A stretch of DNA of 64,000 nucleotides from Cheiracanthium punctorium (GCA_038373885.1 JAWZYV010019574.1:248001-312000); one strand, 5' to 3'. Counted from the first letter of the stretch, positions 1 to 11,779 are shown. The notes: a model not told the origin generated them from the sequence alone. Translations and numbers: made by a program.

Positions 1-180
1 GGCCCCCGGCCCCAAGGGGTCCCCGGTGAGGCATTCAAAAGTGGATACACAACTTCATAATAAGATTAATTTGATTATTCATTTTCCAGCAATCTTGTGC
101 TGTGCAGTGACGCAGCGGAGGATCCCAGAAACCCCGCGACGCAAGGGGCCCCCGAAAAGTCAGGGCTCCCCAAATCTCAA
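1..180. repeat. GC-rich repeat fragments at window edge
   Basis: Bases 1-40 resemble the terminal region of the Helitron family seen at 3020-3100 and 48550-48618: both have a GGGGCC-type inverted pair followed by GAGGCATTC. Around 105-150 there is a second GC-rich stretch with GACGCAGCGG, like the ends of hAT-type MITEs elsewhere in the window. No gene is visible. The window edge cuts the structure, so the class is a guess. Confidence 0.3.
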
Positions 181-321
181 AAATAGTTAAATGTGAGTTA
201 GTGCAGCTTTCTATCGCTAAAAATACTTTTAGAATCGGCTTAGCAGTTACAGAGATACCCGTAGAGCGTAACTCAATTCTACGAGTGTCCGTGTTAAATA
301 ACTATTTTTGTTATATACAAG
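181..321 (-). repeat. Satellite S1, one unit (minus orientation)
   Basis: One unit of the S1 family (period about 148 bp). Shared landmarks read on the minus strand are ATTCCTGAGTATTATAGGCT, CTTTTACAGGGACACTCATA and GAACCGATTCTAAAAC. The Helitron-like copy beginning near 322 interrupts it, and S1 resumes at 4165. Confidence 0.7.
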
Positions 322-772
322 CGGACAAGGCCCCTTGTAAGGTTCCTCTTGGCATCACGCTGACAGCCTTGTGAGGACTCCTCCGACCGCCGTGTTCAAG
401 ATAGTAAACGAACTTGGTGCGTTCTTGAGTGGGAACTGTTTGCGAACCATCAGCCCGAATGAATTCGCTGTTGCGATTGAACTGAAGAGAATAAACTTCT
501 GTTGTCTCCCTACAAAAACTGAGTTGGACACGAGGAGTGCGCGGTAGAGATGGGCGATTCGACTCATTTTACTGATTCGAATCTCGACTCACTCACTACT
601 TCGATGATTCGAATCAGTGATTCGAATCTTGAATCAATAAAACAACTAAAGAAATTTTCCCTCTCTCTGCGCCGAAAGCCGTACTATTTAAACACCCTTC
701 ACCCATTCATCGGGTTTCTTCTCCGCTGAGTTCTCGGGCAGTAAGCATCTCTCTCTCCTTGCTCCAGTAAAA

Positions 773-1293
773 CTAGTGTTTAAACTGCCCGAAATGAAAA
801 TACAGGGGAGCTTCGTATGACCCCCTGGGCCTGTAAGATTAAAAGGTTAAGTTTGGTGTCAAAGTATTCGAAATTTTATGTATCGATGGGGGTTACGTCT
901 AGGGGGGGTCGAGAATCAATAAAAACGCGCTCCGATGGATAGTTTCCGAGATATACGTTAATTAATTATGGTAATTAGACTAATTAACCATGATTGAGGC
1001 TTAAAAGGACTGCAAACATGTAGAAATTGGCTCTGGGATGGTTTCCAGACTTTGGAGATGCCGCCGGAGGAGGCTAGTGTTTAAAATGCCCAAATTGAAA
1101 ATATAGGGGAGCTTCGTATGACCCCCTGGGCCTGTAAGATTAAAAGGTTAAGTTTGGTGTCAAAGCATTCGAAATTTTAAGTATCGGTGGGGTGTTGAGT
1201 CTAGGGGGGGTCGAGAATCAATAAAAACGCGCTCCAGTGGATAGGTTCCGAGATATACGTTAATTAATTATGGTAATTAGACTAATAAACCAT
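773..1293. repeat. 219-bp direct repeat inside the hAT element
   Basis: 773-991 and 1074-1293 are near-identical copies, about 301 bp start to start. Landmarks in both are GGGGAGCTTCGTATGACC, ACGCGCTCC and GAGATATACGTTAATTAAT. The copies differ at scattered bases. Confidence 0.85.
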
Positions 1294-1397
1294 GGAGCTG
1301 TTTTTTCCGCGATCCGGCATCGTCATCAACGGAGAGAAAGCAGTAGCAAAAGCATCACAAGCTGGTATTGATCTCAGGATTTTCTTATCGCCGGCCT

Positions 1398-1566
1398 CAG
1401 AGGCGTAGCCAAGGGGGGGGGGTTAGGGGGGTCATAACCCCCCATGAGGAATTTTTTGCCATACAAAATGTATATTCTTCACTACATTATCATACACACG
1501 TATACATATATATGAGTTGCAGTAGTCATAACCCCCCCCCATGAAAAATTTCTGGCTACGCCCCTG
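1398..1566. mobile_element. 169-bp hAT-type MITE with exact TSD
   Basis: The ends read CAGAGGCGTAGCCA (left) and CAGGGGCGTAGCCAG (right, reverse complement). The 8-bp duplication GCCGGCCT is exact (1390-1397 and 1567-1574). The subterminal G/C runs are typical of this MITE type. It lies inside the hAT element 545-2800 and is therefore younger than it. Confidence 0.88.
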
Positions 1567-1689
1567 GCCGGCCTGTATTTTTGACCTTTATCGAATTCGA
1601 GATTTCACTGAAATGAAAATGGGAATATCGGATATTTGATGTTGAAATAAAACCGATATGTCGATATTTATCGATTTTTGGCCCAGTCC

Positions 1690-2180
1690 TACTGAGGGGC
1701 TGCTGCCCCCCCCCAAAAAAAATGAGACCCTTTACTTAGCTTACAATTGAACTTTATCTTTAAATTTGATACCCAGCCCACCCCGAAATAAAATCCTGGC
1801 TACGCCACTGTCAATAACACTAACTACTCCACTGCTTATTTAGACCCTATTTTGTATTTCTCTGAATTACGAAAGAAAATAAAATAATTCCCCTTAAACG
1901 ACAAACAAGGTAAAAAAAATATCTTAAACGAAATCTGCAGCAATAAAGCGAAATGTTATTTTGCTTACTACAAAGTCCTTTTGTGAGAGCGCTTAATACC
2001 GCCCCTGTATCCTTCATTAAAAGTGACAAGCACAATCCTAACTTTATTTCATTCTATTTCCCTTCACATGAAAACCCGCCACCATGTAAACTTAACGTTC
2101 CGTTTTTTTTCTTAATTTTTTTTTCGGGGGGGGGGGGGATTGACCCCTCTTGCCCTTAGGAAGTAACGCCTATGCCCCCC
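1690..2180. repeat. Decayed MITE-like fragments
   Basis: GC-run fragments at 1690-1812 (ending CCTGGCTACGCCACTG) and 2110-2180 resemble ends of the CAGNGGCGTAGCC MITE type. No complete pair of ends or target duplication is visible. No coding sequence is supported; the A/T-rich reading frames here are short and unlike any family. Confidence 0.35.
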
Positions 2181-2271
2181 GCCAAAAGCAAACGATGTTC
2201 GACCCACTCCACACCCACAGACAGATGAAACTTTAAATCCGACCACCAACCAAGAAATGAAACACCAAAGA

Positions 2272-2625
2272 TTCGAAAAAAAAACTTCAATTAAATGAAA
2301 CATCCTTTCAACTCTTTTCGACTCCTTTCGACTCTGAGTCGATAGAAGATTCGAAAAAAACCCTCTAATTAAATGAAACATCCTTTCAACTCTTTTCGAC
2401 TCCTTTCGACTCTGAGTCGATAGAAGATTCGAAAAACTAACAAATCTCAACGATCGTATACAATCACCGAAACAGAGCGAAACACTGAATCAGTAAAGAT
2501 TCGTTGCTGCACCAACTCAGTGACCAACTCACCCACACCCACTCATTTACTGTTTCAAATCATCTATCGACTCAGAGTCGAAAAGAGTCGTAAAGAGTCG
2601 AAAAGAGTTGAAAGAGTAAGGGAAA
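2272..2625. repeat. 77-bp tandem repeat and inverted partner in the hAT
   Basis: Two copies of a 77-bp unit (from 2272 and 2349) contain the palindrome TCGACTCTGAGTCGA. An inverted segment at 2560-2620 repeats GACTCAGAGTCGAAAAGAGT. These are subterminal repeats of the hAT element 545-2800. Confidence 0.75.
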
Positions 2626-3367
2626 ATCTCTGGGAACGGCAAAGGGAAAATAAGTTTTCCTTCCCTTCGAACTTGGAATGTATTTCCCCACAGTTGAGCG
2701 CTTGAGATTCGAATCAGTAGAGTGTGAGTGTAAAGACTGAGCCACTCAGTACCAAGATTCGAATCACTGATTCGACTCATCGAATCATTGGCCATCTCTA
2801 GTGCGCGGTGAGTCCAGCACGTGAAGAGATGACCCATGCGGGGGTTGTTATTTTAACTGCTAATGAGATATTCCGAGCAAGGAGTTTTGTGGATTTTATT
2901 TTATTTTGTTTAATAAAGTGTCAGTGTGAAATTTATGTAATTATTGTAAATGGCTGGAATAAACATATGTTAACCCAGAATGACTGATTGTCTGGTGGCC
3001 CTATCCTGAAGACGTTACACCCTAGACTCGATACGCTCACTTTCTGTATGAGGCATTCGGCCCCCTAATAAGGCTTACTCGTAAAAAAGGCATAATTTAA
3101 ACAAAAAACCCCAAAGGTTGGATCAGATAGAATGTTACCGAACTACATATTATTTACATATAAGCTTTGGAAAACCTTTGCGTATTTGCCACCCATGGCA
3201 ATTTTTCATAATTTGGCGACTTACGTACATGTATAGTTAATAATTATTTTGAAGAAAACAGTACTTTATATGTGTTCCTTGATAAAAACTACGGAACAGC
3301 TAGAATAGCTTGCCACCCATGGCGACTTTTCATTATTTGGCGATTTACACAAACTCATGACCAATAA

Positions 3368-3660
3368 TTACTGCTCATGTAAGGTTACCGTGTAAATCGT
3401 TATCCATGTATTCATATACATAATTCTTTGCAGATTGGAGTATTTAGCAGCACGAAATATATCATCTCGCCGCGCTGACAAATATCCAAGCTGTACTGCA
3501 ACTGCTATAATGGCATGGTCAACGCCGCCAAACATTTTTACTGTAGCAAATAAGCTGAACCTAACCGGTTTTACTATAATCTGCATTTTAATTATTTTTC
3601 ATTTTCAAGATACTGGGTGTTAACATTTTGAAAAACGCGTTTTAGAGTTACCCTGCTTGG
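3368..3660 (-). pseudogene. Coding-like relic inside Helitron X
   Basis: The minus strand encodes a short peptide with a segment like HAIIAVAVQLGYLSARRD. The other copy of the element encodes the matching YAIIAVIEHFGYLLARRD on the plus strand near 47860-47920, followed by KYANLQTIM (here KYSNLQRIM). That the reading frame is similar in two diverged copies suggests ancestral coding sequence. I do not recognise the protein. Each copy has stops nearby and neither has the helicase or Rep motifs expected of an intact Helitron. Confidence 0.35.
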
Positions 3661-4164
3661 AGAAATAGTCTTTTGCCAGATCCTACCTGTACCTAATGCC
3701 AAAAGGGCGCTTTTTAAATGAGCTAAAATTTGTTATTCTATTTTGGAAAAACGAATAATCGGTAATTCTAAACTCCTTTTATCTAAGGGAACTTTGTGTA
3801 ACGCACTTTGACTTATTTATGTCACAAACTTTTTAATTTGGCATACAATTGGTGTCATTCTACTTCACGTTTGTCAGTTTCAGGTGATTCTACACACTTG
3901 GAAAATTTCTTTGTTGCAAAGGCATGAATGATTTTATGCTGGCGAAAATTGCCTGGCCTGGCAACCATTATGCTTATTTTTTCAGTTTTTTATTAATATC
4001 TTCTAAAATAATTCGAATTTTGAAGTCTAAGTCAACTTATTGGCTTCCCCGGAATTTTCCGAATTCGTGGACACCTTCGTTGAAACTCAAATCCTCACGG
4101 TTTCGGAGGCGATATCAGAACAAGCTTGCGGCAGCAGCCGTTACTTTTTTTTAGAATAGAGGGA

Positions 4165-4792
4165 AATAAAAGGTAGTCCATGATACTCAGGAATAGTGAA
4201 GCTTTCTGTTAGTGAAAACATATTTGGAATCGGTTCAGTAGTCATAGAGATGTCCTTAGCGCGTAACGTATTAGAATTATTTGGATTGTCCATGTAAAAG
4301 AACTATTTATGCTATATGCATTAATACCCAACCCAGGAATAACGTAATTTTCTATGAGTGAGAAAATTTTCAAAATCGGCTTAATAGTTACAGAGGTACA
4401 CATAGAGCGTAACGTAATTTGTATGAGTGTCCCTGTAAAAGAATTAAAGTATGCTATATACAAGAAATATAGCCTACAATACTCAGGAATAGTGCAGCTT
4501 TCCGTCCGTGAAAATTTTTAGAATCGGTTCATTAGTTCCAGAGATCGTAATGTAAATCGAATGAGTATCCCTTTAAAAGACCTATTTGTTGTATATGCAT
4601 GACATGTAGCCCATATAATACTCAGGAAAAGTGTAGCTTTCTATCAGTTAAAAAAAAAAAAAAATTTGAATCAGTACAGACGTCAAAGAAATACCCATGC
4701 AGCTTATGCATTAGAATTAATTTGAGTGTCCCCGTAAAAGAACTATTTAAACTTTTATTTTATTTTTAAGAAATTCATGAAAGGTAGCCAAT
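4165..4792 (-). repeat. Satellite S1, about four units (minus)
   Basis: Consecutive diverged S1 units, each with the minus-strand landmarks CTATTCCTGAGTAT, TTTTACAGGGACACTC and GAACCGATTC. They continue the unit at 181-321 across the Helitron insertion. Confidence 0.8.
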
Positions 4793-5655
4793 TGTTGCAG
4801 AAAACTCTGTTTAATTTCTGGGTCCGTCTTTTTAAAGTCCAATAAGAATAGAAAGTTCTAGTAAAGAGTCCACTTTTTAGGATGAAACACGAACTTTATT
4901 GCTTCTAGTTGTACAAAATTCAAAGGCACTAACGGCCAGTAGCTTGCTCTAATAGTCCGCTCAGTACCGAAGCTTTCACAGATGTTGTAATTCACACTCA
5001 ATAAAATACTTCCACAAGCAAAATATTCAGTGGAATCTTATGAGGGATTGCAAGAACAGTCCCTAAGCAATGAGGAATTTACACAGCGCTTAAAAACGCG
5101 CTTTTAAAAACATGCAAATTACTACTTCTATAAGCGATAACACAGAGTCTTATGCTCTCAACAGAACGGACGTCTATTTCTCATAGCAATCAAAAAAAAG
5201 ACTGACTCAACCGGGGCAGAACGCTGTCGTATTTATAGGGGATGCAGAAGCTATCAGAAATTTCTCGAAGGATCCCCTTAAAGAGCGAATTTTGATTACG
5301 TCATAGGAATACACTTGAATCATTAGACTATTACGCAATATTAATGCAGGAAAATGAAATTTATAAGCCCCATTGTAAAAATCGCGCCAAACATCCGAAA
5401 TTTCGCCACGCCTGGCAAATTTTGGCGAAATATGGCCAAGTTTGGCGCCAAATATAAGTGACCCCCAAGAGTGACGTCAGCTAAGCTCTAACATCAATAT
5501 TTCTCGAGATTTTAGAAAACCCTATGCTAAACAATGGGGAAACCCAAAACTCCATATCTCCCGGTCTAGGTAACCGATTGTGATGCAACAAAATACGAAA
5601 TTTAATTATTTGGCGCGTAGAAATACGAATTTTAAGCTAGTTTAACCCTAGGAAT
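4793..5655 (-). mobile_element. Solo LTR-2, copy a
   Basis: Matches the reverse complement of the complete LTR at 15087-17721 (hAT insert removed). It begins TTGTTGCAGAAA and contains the polyadenylation signal (minus AATAAA near 4900-4907) and a minus-strand TATAAATA near 5230-5237. The distal part carries GGCGCCAAA palindromes. S1 lies on both sides and no internal retrotransposon region is present. Confidence 0.7.
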
Positions 5656-5727
5656 AGAAGACTTCTATTATAGAAGTTGTTTTTGATTCGGTTTAAGAGT
5701 TACAGAGATATTGGCTTCGTCGGGATT
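5656..5727 (-). repeat. S1 satellite remnant between two LTRs
   Basis: A 72-bp stretch with TTTTGATTCGG and AGAGTTACAGAGATA, an S1 fragment read on the minus strand. It shows that the two neighbouring LTRs are separate insertions rather than one element. Confidence 0.5.
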
Positions 5728-6609
5728 CGATTCTTAGGTTCGTCTTTCTAAAGTCCAGCGTATGTAGAAAACTCTAGTAAAAAGTCCATTTGTCAGGATG
5801 GAACACAAATTTTATTGCTTCTAGAACTTCGTCGAACAATCAGCTGTGCAAAATTCACAGACACTAATGGCCAGTACCTTGCTTATAATAGTCCTCTCAG
5901 TACAGAAGCTTTCAGAGATGCTGTATTTCTTACAAAAAATAAAACACTTCCACTGGCAAAAATTCAATGGAAACTTACAAAGGAAATCATAAACAGTCCC
6001 TCAGGACTCAGCAATGAAGAATTTACACTCTGTACTCAAAAAATAGGAAAATACTGCTTCCAATAGCACAATTTACAGAGTAATGCATCGAACTCAATTA
6101 TAGTTCGAACATAACTATCTCTTGTGTCCTGCCCTGTCTCTATTTAAAGGTGCCGCAGAAGTTAAGCGAAAATTCTGGTAGGAGCTATTTCTCGAAGAAC
6201 CCGCATAAAGCTCGAATTTTGATTATGTCATGGAAATGGAAATTAGTAATACTAAGCTACAGCGCAATATTAATGCAGGAAAACAAGCATTACTGCCCCC
6301 ATTGGTAAAAGCGCACCAAATGACCGAAATGTCGCCAAGATTGGCGACTTTTTGGCGAAATATCGCCAAATTTGGCGTCAAAAATAAGTTCCCATAAGTC
6401 AAATCACCAAAGCTCTAGCATCAATATTTCTCGAGATTTCTAGAAAACCCTGTGTTAACCAATGGGCAAACCCAAAACTCCGTACGTCGCGTTCTAGTTA
6501 ACCGATTTTGATACAACAAAATGCAAAATTTAATTATTTAACTCGTAGGGTACGAATTTTAGAATAATTTTAATATCTGTGAGGCAGAACAAACCGAAAA
6601 TTCTTAACA
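5728..6609 (-). mobile_element. Solo LTR-2, copy b
   Basis: Second minus-oriented copy of the LTR at 15087-17721. Shared landmarks: TAGTAAAAAGTCCA, TTTTATTGCTTCTAG (polyadenylation signal on the minus strand), CTCGAGATTTCTAGAAAACC and the end AAAATTCTTAACA. The reading frame at 5815-6066 lies antisense within it and matches no known protein. Confidence 0.7.
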
Positions 6610-7060
6610 ATATATATATATATACCGTTTAGTATTAGAGGTGCCTTCAGAGCTTAATATAATTCTTATGAATGTCGCTGCAAAAGAACTACAGGTATAT
6701 AATATAATGGACAAAGGTACTTTATAATACACGGGAATATAGTAGCTTTCTGAACATGAAAAATGTTTGAAAATCGGTTCAACATTTACCGAGATGCCAC
6801 AAAGCGTAATCCAATTCTTATGAGTCTCCCTGTAAAAGAATTATTTGTGAAATATGCATAAAAGGTAGCCTATAAAATACAGGTATGGTGTAGCTTTCTA
6901 TTAGGGGAGAAAGTTTTAGAACTTGTATAGGACTTACAGGGATGTACATAGAACGCAATGTATTAGAATTATTTTGAGCGTACCTGTCAAAGAACTATTT
7001 ATGCTATATGCATAAAAGGTAGACTGCATATTAATCCAGGGAGTAAGCTATTTTCAGACC
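6610..7060 (-). repeat. Satellite S1, about three units (minus)
   Basis: Three diverged S1 units up to the edge of the S2 array, with the same minus-strand landmarks as elsewhere. The orientation of S1 changes to plus on the far side of S2. Confidence 0.75.
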
Positions 7061-7154
7061 AAATTTTACGGAAATCCGTTCTACGGTTTTTGCGTGATTG
7101 AGTGAAAAACATTCAAACGCACAAAAAAGCGAACTTTTACATTTATCATATTAG

Positions 7155-10100
7155 TAGAATAACTTTCAATACAGAGACATAATTTCTTTAAATCAATGCT
7201 ATAAAACATGGTTTAATAATGCTTTTTCAAGATGTGGCTATAATATACTTTGGAATAGATAGACTATATCAAAAATCGTTTTAACAAAGGGGCGTAACCG
7301 TTAGAATCAATTAAAATATGTACGGTATAACAATGCTCTTTAAGAATGTGTGTCAATAATATACGTTAAAACAGTGCACTAAACCTTAATTAAAAATGTC
7401 TTTCAAGAAAGGGACGTTAATTGTTGGAAATAATGCAAAAATACACGGTATAACAATGCTCTTTAAAAATGTGCGTCAATAATGTACTTTGAAACAGTGG
7501 ATTACATCTTTATTTAAATGACTTTCAACAAAGGGGCGTAATTGTTGGAAAGGCAAAAATACACGATATAGCAATGCTCTTTAAAAATGTGCGTCAATAA
7601 TATGCTTTGAAACTGTGGACTAAACCTTTATGTAAAATGGCTTTCAACAAAGGGGCGTAATTGTTGGAAATAAGGCAAAAATACAGGATATAACAATGGT
7701 CTTTAAAAATGTGTTTCAATAATATACTTTGAAACAGTGGACTAAACCTTTATTCAAAATAACTTTGAACAAAAGCACGTAATTGTTGGAAATAATGCAA
7801 AAATAAAGGATATAACAAAGCTTTTTAAAAATGTGTGTCAATAATATAATTTGAAACAATGCACTAAACATTTTTTTAAATGACTTTCAACAAAGGGACG
7901 TTAAGTGTTGGAAATAATGCAGAAATACACGGTATAACAATGCTCTTTAAGAAAGTGTGTCAATTATATACTTTGAAACAGTGGACTAAACCTTTATTTA
8001 AAATGACTTTCAACAAAGAGGCGTAATTGTTGAAAAAAAAGGCAAAAATACAGGATATAACAATGCTCTTTAAAAATGAGTGTCAAGATTATACTTTGAA
8101 AGAGTGGACTAAACCTTATTTAAAATGAATTTCAACAAAGGGAAATAATCGTTGGAAAGGCAAAAGTCCATGATATAGCAATGCTCTTTAAAAATGTGTG
8201 TCAATAATATAATTTGAAACAATGCACTAAACATTTTTTAAAAATGACTTTCAACAAAGGGACGTTAATTGTTGGAAATAAGGCAGAAATACACGGTATA
8301 ACAATGCTGAAACAATAGACTGAACCTTTATTTAAGATGACTTTCAACAAAGGGACGTACTTGTTGGTAATAATGCAAAAATACAGGATTAGCAATAGTC
8401 TTTAAGAAGGTGTTTCAATAATATACTCTGAAACAGTGGACTAAACCTTTATTCAAAATAACTTTGAACAAAGGGGCGTAATTGTTGGAAAGGCAAAAGT
8501 CCACGATATAGCAATGCTCTTTAAAAATGTGTGTCAATAATATAATTTGAAACAATGCACTAAACATTTTTTAAAAATGACTTTCAACAAAGGGACGTTA
8601 ATTGTTGGAAATAAGGCAGAAATACACGGTATAACAATGCTCTTTAAGAAAGTGTGTCAATCATATACTTTGAAACAGTGGACTAAACTTTTATTTTAAA
8701 TGACTTTCAACGGAGGAACGTAATTGTTGGAAATAAGGCAAAAGTACAGGATATAACAATGGTCTTTAAGAATGTGTGTCAATAATATACTTTGAAACAC
8801 TGGACTGAACCTTTATATAAAATGAATTTCAACAAAGGGAAGTAATCGTTGGAAATAAGGCAAAAATACTCGGTATAACAATGCTCTTTAAAAATGTGTG
8901 TCAATAATAAACTTTGAAACAGTGGACTGAACCTTTATTTAAGATGACTTTCAACAAAGGAACGTAATTGTTGGTAATAATGCAAAAATACAGGATATAG
9001 CAATGCTCTTTAAAAATGTGTGTTAATAACATACGTTAAAACAGAGGACTAAACATTTATTAAAAATGACTTTCAACAAAGGTACGTTAATTGTTGGAAA
9101 TAATGCAGAAATACACGGTATAACAATGCTCTTTAACAAAGTTTGTCAATAATATACTTTGAAAACGTGGATTACACCTTTATTTAAATGACTTTCAACA
9201 AAGGGGCGTAATTGTTGGAAAGGCAAAAATACACGATATAGCAATGCTCTTTAAAAATGTGTGTCAATAATATAATTTGAAACAATGCACTAAACATTTT
9301 TTAAAAATGACTTTCAACAAAGGGACGTTAATTGTTGGAAATAAGGCAGAAATACACGGTATAACAATCCTCTTTAAGAAAGTGTGTCAATTATATACTT
9401 TGAAACAGTGGACTAAACCTTTATTTAAAATGACTTTCAACAAAGAGGTGTAATTGTTGAAAAAAAGGCTAAAATACAGGATATAACAATGCTCTTTAAA
9501 AATGAGTGTCAATAATATACTTTGAAAGAGTGGACTAAACCTTATTTAAAATGAATTTCAACAAAGGGAAGTTATCGTTGGAAATAAGGCAAAAGTACTC
9601 GGTATAACAATGCTCTTTAAAAATGTGTGTCAATAATATACTTTGAAACAGTGGACTGAACCATTATTCAAAATAACTTTGAACAAAAGCACGTAATTGT
9701 TGGAAATAATGCAAAAATACAGGATATAACAATGCTCTTTAAAAATGTGTGTCAATAATATAATTTGAAACAGTGCACTAAACATTTATTTAAAATGACT
9801 TTCAACAAAGGGACGTTAATTGTTGGAAATAATGCAGAAATACACGGTATAACAATGCTCTTTAAGAAAGTGTGTCAATAATATACTTTGAAACAGTGGA
9901 CTAAACCTTTATTTAAAATGACTTTCAACAAAGGGACGTAATTGTTGGAAATAAGGCAAAAATACAGGATATAAAAATGGTCTTTAAGAATGTGTGTCAA
10001 TAATATACTTTGAAACACTGGACTGAACCTTTATTTAAAATGCATTTCAACAAAGGGAAGTAATCGTTGGAAATAAGGCAAAAATACTCGGTATAACAAT

Positions 10101-10713
10101 GCTCTTTAAAAATGTGCGTCAATAATAAACTTTGAAACAGTGGACTGAACCTTTATTTAAGATGACTTTCAACAAAGGAACGTAATTGTTGGTAATAATG
10201 CAAAAATACAGGATATAGCAATAGTCTTTAAGAATGTGTTTCAATAATATACTTTGAAACAGTGGACTAAACCTTTATTCAAAATAACTTTGAACAAAGG
10301 CACGTAATTGTTGGAAATAATGCAAAAATACAGGATATAACAATGCTCTTTAAAAATGTGTGTTAATAACATACGTTAAAACAGAGGACTAAACATTTAT
10401 TAAAAAAGACTTTCAACAAAGGTACGTTAATTGTTGGAAATAATGCAGAAATACACGGTATAACAATGCTCTTTAACAAAGTTTGTCAATAATATACTTT
10501 GAAACAGTGGATTACACCTTTATTTAAATGACTTTCAACAAAGGGGCGTAATTGTTGGAAAGGCAAAAATACACGATATAGCAATGCTCTTTAAAAATGT
10601 GTGTCAATAATATAATTTGAAACAATGCACTAAACATTTTTTAAAAATGACTTTCAACAAAGGGACGTTAATTGTTGGAAATAAGGCAGAAATACACGGT
10701 ATAACAATGCTCT
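7155..10713 (+). repeat. Satellite S2 array, about 29 units of ~122 bp
   Basis: Long tandem array. Unit landmarks: GACTTTCAACAAAGG, ATTGTTGGAAATAA, TATAACAATGCTCTTTAA and GTGTGTCAATAATATA. Units at the left edge (7155-7320) are the most diverged, as expected if unequal exchange homogenises the centre. Composite units recur: the variant with GGAAAGGCAAAA then GAAACAATGCACTAAAC appears near 8148, 8488, 9218 and 10548. Frames inside (for example 8201-8395 minus, 10617-10952 plus) are products of the repeat. Confidence 0.93.
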
Positions 10714-10809
10714 TTAAGGCGTCTTCTCACTTTGAAAATTTAAAAAAATCGAATTTTTTTTTTTTAATTTTGAAAGTATATATCATCAAAAATGTTATAT
10801 CAAAATTTC

Positions 10810-11184
10810 ATAAAGGTCGGACGAATCTAACTACATTACCCAAAATAACAACGAGTGTTTCAACAGCTGTGTCTGGGCAATGGCACCGAAACACGTTTTT
10901 ACGGGAAAAAAACCGTGGAAATTGCTTGTCAAACAGCAGCATGCATTTATAACGAAGGTCTACAACCTGTTTAAAAAATTTTGGAGGTGATGGGTGTCAA
11001 ACTTGGCCCTATCACCGCTCAATACGCCGAGAAACGCGACAGTGATCGCGTACGCGTAGGGAACCGCCGCAGCTCTAACGCTTCAAAAGAGACTAGGTCG
11101 AGACGAAGGGAAGCTATTTTGGACGAGCACAACTTCTACGAAGAATCGGAAGGTCCATTGTATGGAGCAGGCATCGCTGATTAA
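10810..11184 (+). pseudogene. C-terminal fragment of Mutator-like (Kolobok-type) transposase, M1
   Basis: The frame reads WAMAPKHVF, KTVEIACQTAACIYNEGLQP, then VMGVKLGP and, near the end, GPLYGAGIAD before a stop at 11182-11184. This pattern (PKH..., KTVEIA, NEG, basic linker, YGAGIAD) matches from memory the C-terminal region of the widespread arthropod proteins with a Mutator-like transposase domain. Two defects are visible. A one-base loss in an A-run near 10908-10914 shifts the frame relative to copy M2. An in-frame TAA at 10972-10974 sits where the family has a sense codon. The stop is followed by GTAAGG, and TTTCAG lies at about 11536, suggesting a spliced 3' UTR. The catalytic part is absent, so no activity is expected. 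Confidence 0.65.
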
Positions 11185-11779
11185 CCCGAGGTAAGGTTTT
11201 TTCATGATTTTTCTGCAACCAAAACTTTAAACGCGTTTATCTCAAAACAAGGTTTTTCAGTGCCTTGTTGATGAAATTTCGGAAACTATCCGGCCGATTG
11301 TCATGAAATTTGAATGACATATTCTTCATAGTTATGGCTATAGCGCATATCATCAGATTTTTGAAATTTTGATTTGAAGTATTTTTTTTTTACAAAAAAC
11401 TGCAAAAAAACGCGTTTTTTTTTTTTTACTTTTTCGAAAAACGTGCGCCATTTTGTTATTTTCGCGAATATCAAAAATCTGATGATATGCGCTATAGCCA
11501 CTGACATACTGAATCTAAAACTGTTTTATTTTTTGTTTCAGATGACCTGTCTCGGAGATACCATCAACAAGCCACGAACATTACATTTCTACACGGGTTT
11601 TTCGATGCTACTGTTTTATTATAATAATTGTTCAAAAAAATAAAAAATAAAATTTTCTTGTACTTGAAAGATGTGTTTATTATATAGGATCCATTTTATC
11701 CCATAATTGTTTGCAAAAATCCTCGAAAAAAAATCGCGAAAATAGCTTATTTTCGAGGTGCCTAAAGTGAGAAGACGCC

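Larger units (their letters stand above)
545..2800. mobile_element. Non-autonomous hAT element with exact 8-bp TSD
   Basis: The terminal inverted repeats begin TAGAGATGGGC on the left and TAGAGATGGCC on the right (reverse complement). Both flanks carry GTGCGCGG (537-544 and 2801-2808), an exact 8-bp target duplication as expected for hAT. Subterminal regions are full of GATTCGAATC-type palindromes, typical of transposase binding arrays. No transposase is visible. A smaller MITE sits inside at 1398-1566, and a 219-bp segment is directly repeated (773-991 and 1074-1293). Confidence 0.85.
336..3019 (+). mobile_element. Solo LTR (LTR-1), split by a hAT element
   Basis: It starts TGTAAGGTTCC and ends AAGACGTTACA, the TG...CA ends of an LTR. 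It is flanked by the exact 4-bp duplication CCCT (332-335 and 3020-3023). Removing the 2256-bp hAT and its 8-bp duplication leaves about 420 bp. AATAAA-type signals lie at about 2910 and 2960. There is no internal region or second LTR, so it is a solo LTR. Orientation is inferred from the polyadenylation signals. Confidence 0.7.
322..4164 (-). mobile_element. Helitron X copy 1, with nested insertions
   Basis: Same family as 47312-48618 but in the opposite orientation. The 5' end on the minus strand reads TCCCTCTATTCTAAAAAAAA (near 4164-4145). The 3' end is at the left, where GGCCCC and AGACTCG match the terminal region of the other copy. S1 satellite lies on both sides. A solo LTR (336-3019) splits it, so the element's own sequence is only about 1.16 kb. 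The terminal hairpin and CTAG are decayed here; they are intact in the copy at 48601-48618. Confidence 0.6.

Noticed and set aside
2112..2450. 112-residue minus-strand frame with repeats
   Set aside because: Arises from the 77-bp tandem repeat and G/C runs within the hAT element.
5815..6066. 83-residue plus-strand frame
   Set aside because: Lies antisense in LTR-2 copy b; not open in the other LTR copies.
7155..10713. CRISPR-like regular repeats
   Set aside because: The whole ~122-bp unit is repeated, with no unique spacers, in a eukaryotic satellite setting.
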